NCBI RefSeq assembly: GCF_003369915.1
Contig: NC_046677.1
Location: 5,270,001-5,334,000 of the forward strand
DNA from: Drosophila miranda
Taxonomy: Eukaryota; Arthropoda; Insecta; Diptera; Drosophilidae
DNA length: 64,000 bases
Direction: 5' to 3'
The position numbers were made by a program, and so were the translations under genes. The notes under the pieces are model-generated. The model searched no databases, was not told where the DNA came from, and was given only the letters and a program-made list of their open reading frames with translations. This document shows, one piece after another, positions 21,803 to 31,500 of this stretch; position 1 is the stretch's first letter, and each line of letters begins with the position of its first letter.

Positions 21803-24525
21803 ACAAGCTTCAATTAAAAATCGGATTATGGAATGCACGAGGGCTAGTCAAGAACATTGAAGAACTTAGACTTTTCCTTAATGCTAATAAAATCGATGTA
21901 ATGTTGATAACAGAGACACATATGCGCCCTGGTCGGAGAGCATTCGTACCAGGATACGATCAATATTACGCTGATCATCCCAGTGGAACATCGAAAAGTG
22001 GCTCTGCTCTGTTCATACGATCGTCCATTGCCCATACTCAGAACGAACCTACGTCCAGGATAAACATACAAGTTGCCAGCGTGAGTGTGCCGACTAATGT
22101 TGGATGCATCAAGATCTCCTCAATATACCTGCCACCCAACCAACCTTGGAGTACAACTGATTTTGAGCAACTTTTTCTTAGCCTGGGGAACAGATTCATC
22201 GCAGGCGGTGACTTTAACGCAAAGCACCCATGGTGGGGTAACGTCAGATCATGCTGTCGAGGGAAGCGATTGCAAGAGGCCATCGTCAGTAGCACATGCG
22301 AAATCCTTGCCACTGGCGAGGCAACTTTCTTCTCATACAACACTCGCCTTACACCTTCTGCTCTCGACTTTTTCATTGTCAACGGGATTGCGCAAAACAA
22401 GCTGTCAGTCGAAACTAAATATGAACTCTCCTCGGATCACCTGCCAATTGTAGCATCAGTGCATCATTCTCCTCAAATCAAAACTATGAAGCAACAAATT
22501 CTCCCTCGAGGCTCTTGCGTTGAAGTATTTCAAGCCGAACTAGATAGTAGAATCAACCTCAACACGGAAATAAAAAGTCCCGATGATATAGAAGATGCAA
22601 TCTCGATATTTATGAGAAACGTAATATTGGCTGCATCTTCTGCTGCGCCTGTAAACCAATGTTCACCAAGCCAACGACGACAAGATACTCTTCCCCAAGT
22701 GCCGTAGCACTCCTGCGCCTGAAAAGAAGAGTAAGAAGAGAGTATGCGAGAACGGGTGATACTCGAGTTCATCAAATCTACTTGAGACTATCAAACCGTT
22801 TGCAAAAGGTTCTTGCAAAAGTCAAGCAGACGAGCATTGATAACATTTTAGAAAAAGCTGGCCCCGATGCATCTTTCAACTATACTCTCTGGAAGCTTAC
22901 AAGCCGATTTAAAAGAGTAGTCATGCCTAAATCGCCAATTAAAAATCCAGCAGGCGGTTGGTGCTACTCCAGTCAGCAAAAGGCTGATATCTTCGCAGAC
23001 AGTTTAGAGCAAAGATTTAAGCCATTTAATCTTACGTCTGCTGTTACACGAAGGGCCGTCGAGCTACAATTGGAAATGCCATTTCAAATGTCCTTGCCAG
23101 CAAGCCCAGTCACATTTCAAGAGGTGGTGCAGCAAATTAAGAAGCTGAAGGCCAAAAAATCACCTGGTGAGGACCTGCTGGACAACAGGACTTTAAAACT
23201 TCTGCCTAAAAAAGCGCTGCTATTTATAGTGCTGCTCCTCAACAGCATTCTTAAGATAGGACACTTTCCTACCTGCTGGAAGATGGCGCTAATCTCCATG
23301 GTACCTAAGCCAGAAAAACAACACACAGAAGTCGATGGCTACAGACCAATTAGCCTGCTCTCAGCGCTAGGGAAGATGGCGGAAAGAATGATACTGAACC
23401 GCATCATGCAGCTTGAACCTGTAAAGCAAAGAATTCCAAAGTGGCAGTTTGGATTTAGACAAGGTCACGGCACGCCAGAACAACTTCATCGAGTGGTCAA
23501 CTTCGCGCTTGATGCAATGGAGCAAAAAATGTATTCGGTAGCTGTGTTTATGGACATTCAACAAGCGTTTGACAGGGTGTGGCATGATGGCCTCCTCTTT
23601 AAGCTGAGAAACATATTGCCGCCGCAGCTATTCCAGCTGGTGAGTAGCTTTCTAATGGACAGAAGTTTTAGAGTTGTTGTAAATGGAGCAAAATCATCGA
23701 AGCGCCCAATCTGTGCAGGCGTCCCACAAGGCAGCGTTCTTGGACCAACGTTATATACCCTATATACAGCCGATATGCCTTCCTCAAGGGTAATAACTGG
23801 GTTGGACGAGGACGATGTGTTGATAGCAACCTACGCGGATGACACTGCAGTGCTGACCAGAAGTCCAAGCATAAATCTAGCTACGGAAGCTCTGCAACAA
23901 TATGTGAGCAGCTTTGAGGTCTGGGCTCAGAAATATAGGCAACATAGGCATCAACAGCAGCAAATGTGCTAATGTTACTTTTGCTACGAGAACACTTTCT
24001 TGCGGAGGCATTAATATGCTGGGCTCCACACTTACGCACAAGAGCTCGTACAAATACCTGGGTGTTGTACTCGACAGGTCACTAAATTTCAAAACCCATA
24101 CTACCATGGTTCGACAGTCTGTGATGGCGAAAGCGGGAAAGATGGCGTGGCTACTTGCACCAAGAAATAAGCTATCGCTGTACAGCAAAGTCACGATATA
24201 CAAGTCCATCCTCAGCCCCATATGGAAATACGCACTTCAAGTTTACGGCATCGCGTCAAAAACCAACTTAAATAAAATTAGAGTTGCTCAGTCAAAAATT
24301 CTACGACGAATATGCAATGCTCCATGGTACATACGAAACAGCGACATCGAGAGGGACCTAAAGGTTCCCAAAGTGGGCGATGTTATACAATTACATGCAG
24401 CAAGGTACTTGCAACGACTTGGTGGTCACCCTAATGCGCTAGCCAGACGTCTAATTAACCCGCCAAGGAAAAGAAGACTCAAAAGGAGTCATCCACTGTA
24501 TCTCCCTACTAGATCCCTCCTATAA
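21799..24525 (+). pseudogene. LINE ORF2, two frameshifts, unit F
   Basis: The endonuclease region is open from the ATG at 21799. One C is missing from a C run at about 22690-22695 (TCTTCCCCAAG against TCTTCCCCCAAG in B), giving a stop at 22705-22707. The RT region then reads open in the shifted frame to 23972, where the 4-base insertion shared with units A and D shifts it again. The last part ends at 24525. Confidence 0.92.
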
Positions 24526-24889
24526 CATCTCATTAACTTTTTGTAAATATTGTAAATAATGTATGTACCTACTCCATATATGTAACATTAAGTTTAAGTA
24601 TGTATCTCCTGTGATCAATTGTTTTTCCCCTTAAATGTAAAACTAGATTAAGTTGCCACGAAAGGTAGCAGTAAACTTGTTTACAATAAAATACAAATTT
24701 TCCACATGAAAAAAAAAAAAAAACAAATGTTTATATTCGAAATTGTTTTATTTTTAAATGGTTTATTTTTAAAACTATCATAGAACTAGCCTAAAGCTAT
24801 TTTTTTGAGGCAGCTTTGAGTTCTAGCTTTCTGCAGTTGTCACCAGAGCGTTGATGGAAGGCATAGATCCTGTCGATTGTCGTTATTAC

Positions 24890-24973
24890 TCAGTGACAGC
24901 CACTACAGAAGCCTCCACAGCACATGGGAGAACACGATCCACAAGGCCCACATGTTTTTGATCCGTAGAAGTT
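24890..24973 (-). pseudogene. Second CGP-type exon without a visible start codon, arm 2 copy
   Basis: On the minus strand the frame after an acceptor (tttccag) reads NFYGSKTCGPCGSC, SPMCCGGFCSGCH and stop. It mirrors 10763-10846, with one residue changed (R to H at the C-terminus). No in-frame ATG is visible upstream, so it is either the last exon of a gene whose first exon I cannot find or a decayed Mst84D-like gene. Confidence 0.5.
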
Positions 24974-25180
24974 CTGGAAAATATAAAAAATGGTTTTAAT
25001 CTTATTATTTTTATAATAAATAATAGAGTAGTCACCTTAAACCAAACAGAAGCTCGATACTAGGCAAAAATTTTTTGCTCTGTGCTAATCGGAGTGGTCC
25101 GAGTCGCCCAAGGACATAAGGGCAACCGTTGTGGAGACGTATGTGGGAAAGCAAAAAACCCCGACGATGCCGTACTACCA

Positions 25181-25591
25181 ATGCCTCCTCACAGAATCCG
25201 CCTGGACCCACAGGACGATATGACTACGGTTGGGCAGAACATGCAGCATCTGAAAGGGATAAAGCACAAAAAGTTACATTATGAAGAGCCAATGCTGAAG
25301 AAACCTGAAAACTTTAAAGAAGAATTGCAGAAGCAGAACATAGCTCTAAATAAACAGATGGAGAATTACGGAGAAGTAATATTACAAGATTTTGTCAGCT
25401 ATGAATTGTTTTGCTATGTTAAAATGATTGGCTTAATACAAAAAATATATAGTACAAATAAAGTCATCAAGTCATCTGTGAAGTGTGTTTGGGCTTCTGT
25501 CAAACCCATGCTCTATTTCTCCCTTCCCATTTCTCTCATTCGCACCAAACCAATCAGCCCAGAAACATCTAAATTTTTGTGTGGGTCCTAA
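25181..25591 (+). CDS. Hypothetical 136-aa ORF, arm 2 copy
   Basis: The ORF starts with MPPHRIRLDPQDD and mirrors 10145-10555 without visible changes. Residues about 1-75 are charged (runs such as KHKKLHYEEPMLKKPENF) and look the most protein-like. The end overlaps the control element of the downstream CGP gene. The product is not recognised; a small testis-expressed gene is possible given the neighbours, but a chance ORF is equally possible. Confidence 0.3.
   Translation: MPPHRIRLDPQDDMTTVGQNMQHLKGIKHKKLHYEEPMLKKPENFKEELQKQNIALNKQMENYGEVILQDFVSYELFCYVKMIGLIQKIYSTNKVIKSSVKCVWASVKPMLYFSLPISLIRTKPISPETSKFLCGS
25565..25576 (+). promoter_or_regulatory. Translational control element (TCE) of CGP gene, arm 2 copy
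   Basis: ACATCTAAATTT matches the remembered Mst(3)CGP element ACATCAAAATTT at 11 of 12 positions. In that family the element sits about 28 bases after the transcription start, which would place the start near 25537. Confidence 0.6.
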
Positions 25592-25704
25592 AATTTTTGT
25601 CGATTCAAATTTTTTGTTTTGTTCAAGGTAAAAATTATAGAAACAAATTTTCAGAATTGAATAAGTCTGGGTCCTAATATTTCTAGAAACTTAACTTCTC
25701 AAAC

Positions 25705-25899
25705 ATGTGCGACCCTTGCTGTGGACCTTGCGGCTCTTGCTGCGGCCCCTGCTGCGGATCCTGCGGCCCTTGCTGGGGACCCAGCCACCGACCTTGCAGA
25801 CCCCGCTGCGGACCTTCCGGACCCTGCTGCTACCCTTGTAGAAATGGCGGACCCTGCTGCTGTGGCCCCAGCGGACGGGCCAACGGACTCTGCGACTAA
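25705..25899 (+). CDS. Mst(3)CGP-type Cys-Gly-Pro-rich sperm protein, arm 2 copy
   Basis: The 64-residue protein opens with MCDPCCGPCGSCCGPCC and consists of repeated Cys-Gly-Pro motifs, with a short arginine-containing tail ending NGLCD. This composition is the mark of Drosophila sperm-tail structural proteins of the Mst84D/87F/98C type. Upstream lie a matching translational control element (25565-25576) and a possible 59-base 5' UTR intron (gt at 25627, ag ending 25685). An AATAAA lies at 25941-25946. Short transcript, TCE and composition agree on a male germline gene translated late in spermatogenesis; expression is inferred. Confidence 0.74.
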   Translation: MCDPCCGPCGSCCGPCCGSCGPCWGPSHRPCRPRCGPSGPCCYPCRNGGPCCCGPSGRANGLCD

Positions 25900-26474
25900 T
25901 ATCTACTGATCGCGAACCACGAACATTAATTTGAGACGGCAATAAAACAATGGCCTAGACCACCAGAGCCCACCAAACATTGAACTGTCTTATTGTGGGC
26001 ATGAAGGGGGTTGGGTGGTAGCTAAGATTGGATTAAGATGCATGAGGGGCCAGACATTTACGAGTTTCATATTCATTCAAAGGAATTATAACTATAAAAA
26101 TCTATACTAATGTATCAAAAATTGTTGAACCGTACAGTGAAAAGGTGGGGAAAGGATTGATCCCATGGTTGTCGATGAGGCAGGACAACATGCACCGTAC
26201 CGTACAAATCACTCCTCCCAGGAAGTACTAGCTTCTGTCACCCGACACTTGGCCATTGATTGGTGAGTGGTCGTCTGTTAAAAGCAGACCAATTAATAAT
26301 CTTCACTCGTCTCCCACCCAGCTCAAAGGCTTTAAGCGAGCAGGCTAATTAAACCCGCCGTTAAATTAGCCAAGTAGAGCGGGGCGTCAGCCAGGCCAGG
26401 CCAGGCCGCCGTACGAGTCTGAATCGAAACTCGAAACTCGACACATCGATCAGTAGAGACAGAAAACACTTTGC

Positions 26475-26530
26475 CTGCTGTCCGCTGTCTGCTGTCCACT
26501 GTCTGCTGTCCACTGTCCGTTGCCTGCTGC
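26475..26530. repeat. Short minisatellite, mirror of 9190-9245
   Basis: Imperfect 14-base units of CTGTCCACTGTCTGCTGTCC type lie in non-coding DNA of arm 2. Confidence 0.7.
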
Positions 26531-27468
26531 AATGTGGCCAGCTGGCGGACAGTTGGCATGGCCACTTGCCCATTCCTTCAGTCGGACGATCTGCGCCGTA
26601 AAATGCCGTTAAATGGACACGCAGCGCGAGTCAGAGCCAGAGCCAAAGCTAAAGCCAAAGTCGATGCCAGAGCCAGAGCGCGCGCACTTCCAACGAGTTC
26701 TCCCCGCCAGAGATGCTTCCTGTTTGATAAATTTGAAAATCAATTGAAAATGCCCGAAAGGCCGACGCGTCATGGTGGGAGACAGACGCACACACAGGCG
26801 CACACCGAGAGAGAGAGATTCGCGGAAAAGCAGCTGGAAGCTGTTCCGAGTTGGTTCGCCATTGAAAGATGGATATGGAGATGCTGCACCTGGGAACGAC
26901 AGCCAAAACTGAGGCAGTGACTTTCAGCAACGGATGGAAAACCGTGACTGCGCGATGCGTAGGGCTTAAATACTTCAAGAATTTTTTTTAATCATGAACT
27001 GGGAACTGGAAATCAAGAACAATCTTAAACAAGAGAACAATCAATCTTAGAAGTGAAAAAGCACCCCAAAGTTTAGGAATATAAAGTCATTTTCCAACGC
27101 AAAGGAATATCTTTCGGTAGGTCTTTAAAATGTAGAATATCGTGGTAGATTTTCCATAAATTTGTAAGCTTTTTCCACTATCTCTATAACTGCCACTTCT
27201 AAGTGGAATCTATTCCAGTTCTCTTGAATTTAATGGTTTAGTTCTCTATACATCCCATATACCACTCCAGGGTAGACTCTGCAGCGTCACTTGCAATCAT
27301 CTTTTCCACCTGTTAGCTGTTACCTGTTCGGGTGATCACTTCACAGCCTCCTTGGGGGCTGTCATCTCTGGCACTGGCCATAACCTAGAATATTTTATTA
27401 TTTTTTATTGATATTTTCTAGCCATCTATTTACCCCGGCTGGATCATCTGCCCGAGCCCCCGTCCCAC

Positions 27469-28514
27469 GGATTGCCCGATCGATGCAAATAAATCACTAT
27501 GGAAAATGCAGTCGATGAAAAAAACCGACGCGTAAGTGCCGCCAAATAAATTTCGCAATTTATTTATTGCACAGTCGACGTTGGCTGCCGTTCGATGAGC
27601 TCCCATCTCTCCTCTCCCCTGCTCTCCTGCTGCTGGCCGCTGGCTTTGCTGGGAGTTGGAGCTGGAGATGGAGATGGAGTCGGCGTTGGAGTCCGTCCTG
27701 GTCAGGTTTTCGGCAGGAGAGCAAAAGGAAGAGAAGTATTTTATTTCATTGCCAGCAAATTGGCAATAAGTGAAATTTGTTGGCCGCGCTCGGCAGGTGT
27801 TTGCCAGTGGCCAATACTCGCAATTGAAGGAAAAGGAAATTCGAATCGCACGCAGATTCCATTCCATACCCTTCCACGGCCCCGAAGATCGAGGAAATTG
27901 GGTTAGCAATGCCATCCACCGATGGAGGCTGTGGCTTTGATTGGGATTTCTTGTGGTTTTTGTTTTGGGTTTTGTTTTGGTTTTGGGGTAGAGGTGTGTC
28001 CAACCTCTTTAGCGGCTACTAAAGACTCACTTAATATATCATCAGGTAATGCAATTTGCCGATAGTGTCGGGGTGTGTCGGCGGGGCACCTGCTCTTTAG
28101 GCTCCCTTTATGAGTTCCCTGGAAGCCGGCGTAACCGATCGGCTCTGACCCATTTCCCCATTGTTAAACATTCACTTTTGTACTCATAATTTATTGTTAT
28201 GTCTTCGCCTTCAACTTGAGTATGGGCATCGGCATCGGCATTCGGCATCATTTTTGCATAAATAAATCAGCTAAAGCGGAGGCCAAGTGCAAATGAATTA
28301 GCATTTGTATTCAGCCCCTTGTGCAGTTCTCTCCGGCTCTCTGTCTCTCGGGAACCCCTTTCTCGATTCCCATACGCATCATTAGCCTAAAAGGCAGAAT
28401 CAAGTGTAATTTAACCGTTAACAAAAGCCTATTGTGAGCTAACAATCCATTGTGAGTGTGTGGAAAGCCTTTTACCAGCCTCCTTACCTGCCGGTTGCCC
28501 CCTGCCCCTTGCTG

Positions 28515-28550
<36 letters not shown>

Positions 28551-31500
28551 AATCCACGCCAGACGCAAATTGATTGAACGCAGCGAAGGAGTCCGCGTGG
28601 AGTGGAGTTTGGAGTTGGAGTTGAAGTTGGAGTGGCGTGGAGTCCGTCTCCGTCTGCGTCTCCAAGCAGAGAACCTGGCTAATGACCGCAAATTAACACT
28701 GGCCAAGGAGCTGCAAGACGAGTGTCATTAACAGAAGTGTTTGCCAGAGCCAGAGGCAAGAGCTGGGTGGGGGGGAACTGGGACTGCGGCTGGGAGACGA
28801 CTCTCAATCGAGTGGCAAGCCACTCACTTTGGCGCGGGCTTTTAGCATATCTTCTAATAGATCGCCAACTTGGCATACTTAACTCCCGACGCAGTTCCCT
28901 AACTCTTTTCGGTTTCTGGTTAGTCGACTCTCCGCTAAGTTGGGCCATAAATCGGCAGTTAAGGCCCCCAGAAATCTACATGGCTACCGTCGTCGCCACG
29001 GGCATTCATAGTTTAAAGATACTCGTATAAAAATAAAGAACATTTTTACTCCTGGCTGGAACGCCGACTATTCGGAAGTAAACGAGAAGAACATGCTAAG
29101 TCGATGGGTGATTTGACTCCATAACCTTTGACGATCGGGGGAAGCACTTATCAGCGTCCTCCTATAGCGCGATTGCGCCATTTTTATGTCGTGAAGGGAT
29201 GCTGCTATTTTAAAGGTGTTATCCCCATTTGATTATAGCACATTCATTGACCAATTATACTCGTGATGATCATTCGAATTAATAGACAATTCTGCAAATG
29301 GACTTTTCCAATTTAAATCCCTCATCGATAGAGTTGTAAGTGGCAAAGTTTGACGATCACATTAAAGGCAGAGGAACAAGAGTCCATAGACTGAGAGAAA
29401 AATTGCAAGGTATAAAAAAACCCATATTTAAATGAAATATTTGGTTTTTAAGTACAAGCACAGTGAAATTAAATACAAAATTTGATTTTAATATACAATA
29501 ATAAAAATGAAATATTGTAATATTTAATCTAAATATAAAAAACTTTAAAATAAATATATTACATTAAATTTATGGGAAATTTAATAAAATTATTTAATTT
29601 AAATATAATAGATAAATAATTTTAATCAAATCAAAGATCAAATATTTTCATATTTATTATAAAATATAATTAAAAACGGCACAAAAAGAATGGCAAAAAA
29701 AATATAAGTCTAACCATACGGGGCTCAAGCCCTTTTTTCTCTGAGTGTGGATGAATTTATACTTCCTCAGCATTTAAAGGATGTTGTCCCCAGTAATAGG
29801 CAACCAGTAATAACCATTAATATTAATAGAAATCTTCCATTTCTCTGGCAAAACTCGAATGAAAAACTGCACAGAATAATATAGATCGATTTGGTTAATG
29901 TGAATCCATTCGATTCATTCACTTCCCATCAGCTGTGGCTGCAGTTTCGCATGTGGGAAGTACATATGTATCTATCAACCAACTAACCCATATCTCGCCC
30001 AATTATCTATCCCCCTGGCGATCCCCGATCAATTTGCAATTTGGAGTCAAAATACACAAAAATTTCCTTTGCAAATTGCTTGTGTGTAGGTTTTGGATAA
30101 CGTTTTTTTTTTTTTTTTTGTTGTAGCCAGCCATAGACATCTTTCTATTCCTATAATTACCACAGAAATCGCATAACAAGCAGCAAGCGGCATGGGGGGG
30201 TGGGATGGGGCGAGATGGGATGGTGCGGAAAGTGGGTCAGGTCTGGGGGTCTGCGGCATTATTGGTTTAGTGGATCAAACCCGACAACGACTACGCAAAA
30301 GGCAATTTGAGTTGCACGGGGAAACAAAGCAAACAAAAAGCGAGAAAGAGACTTCCACTGGCAACATTTATTAGATCAATGTCTCGGCAGCCACTGCAAC
30401 GGCAACAGCGATGGGGGAATGGGGGAATGGGGGAATGGGGCAACTGGCAACCCACAAGACTGCTGAATAAATTGCAGAGGCTGCGACGACTCGGCGCGGC
30501 CTACTCGGGGAGCAAAACAGAAAAAGAACAACAAAAAATCAAACGAATGACTAGCATGAGGCCAATATATAATAATGGTTAAACGCCCAGGCATCAGGCA
30601 TGAGGCTGCACCGCTGCAAACATCTAATAACAGCAACAGCAGCTGCCTGCCGCAACAACAACAACAACCAGAAAGAAAGAACAACCAACAACCAGATACA
30701 AGCTGCCCATTAAGCGAAGCTCCAGCTCTAGAGAATATCCACCTCTCGATTGGCATTGGCGCAACAATTTAAATAGAATTCGCCAACATCAATGAGGAAA
30801 TCGAATTGAATTTGTAGCTGCCCCTGCCCCTGCCCCGGCTGCTGCTGTTGCTGCTGTTGCTTTTCATGTTCAATTTTCCTGCACCACCCAAAAGGAAAAT
30901 TCGACAAAATAAACATAATCATGAAAAGAAAGTGCTGGCCCGAGTATGTGAAATACTGGCATACCCTTGAATCGGAGCAGCGGAGGCCAAAGGAAATTAA
31001 ACGGAAATTGGAGAAACCCAATGGTAAAAGATTTTCGATTGTATTTCCACAATAAACAATTAGCTTGAATATATTCCTTACTATTCTATCTATGGATCCT
31101 TTGAACAACTAGAGTATCATTAAAGATCATACAAAAAACTTAATTTGATGGGAAACGCATGGGCACACATGTCGCAAAGATTTATATAGCCAGGCACTCC
31201 GTGTATTAGAAAATGTTTTTGGGCAAGCATGTTGCACAGCACATATGTTGCTGCCACAGCACAAGTACGAGGAGTTTCTCCTGCAACATCAATAAACTTG
31301 GTCCGGCTCTTAGCCGCTACTGGCCTTGCCTTGCTCTCCGTCCCCAGCCCCCCTGCGACATGGCACATGGCACATGGCCTGGCTGGTAGTCTGTTCCGTT
31401 CCGTTCCGTTCCGCCTATTGCTGTTTGTTACCTGCCTGCATATTAATTTATGTTTCGACATTTGCCTTGGCTTGAAGAATTTCTTAGCCACACCCAGCCA

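Larger units (their letters stand above)
18624..24723 (+). mobile_element. LINE unit F, full-length with expanded gag
   Basis: The unit starts ttcgtgttgcatac straight after the tail of unit E and ends with AATAAA and a 15-A tail (24709-24723). It has the complete 5' UTR, an open ORF1 enlarged by a triplication of 279 bases and an ORF2 with two frameshifts. Arm 2 of the host duplication begins at the next base. Confidence 0.93.
24724..27468 (+). repeat. Inverted host duplication, arm 2 (partner 8252-10998)
   Basis: This is the reverse complement of arm 1, with five substitutions noticed and a 16-base deletion near 26386. Unlike arm 1 it continues into unrelated host DNA at its outer edge (27469 onward), so I infer that this is the original location. 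Its inner edge begins with aaatgtttatattc, a 14-base stretch also found in the LINE 5' UTR (about 3047-3060) at the arm 1 junction. From 25950 to 27468 I see no gene. Confidence 0.93.

Noticed and set aside
8252..27468. The inverted arms as a pure assembly error
   Set aside because: The arms differ by several substitutions and a 16-base indel, and each has different junctions, so a copied contig is unlikely. It should still be confirmed with reads.
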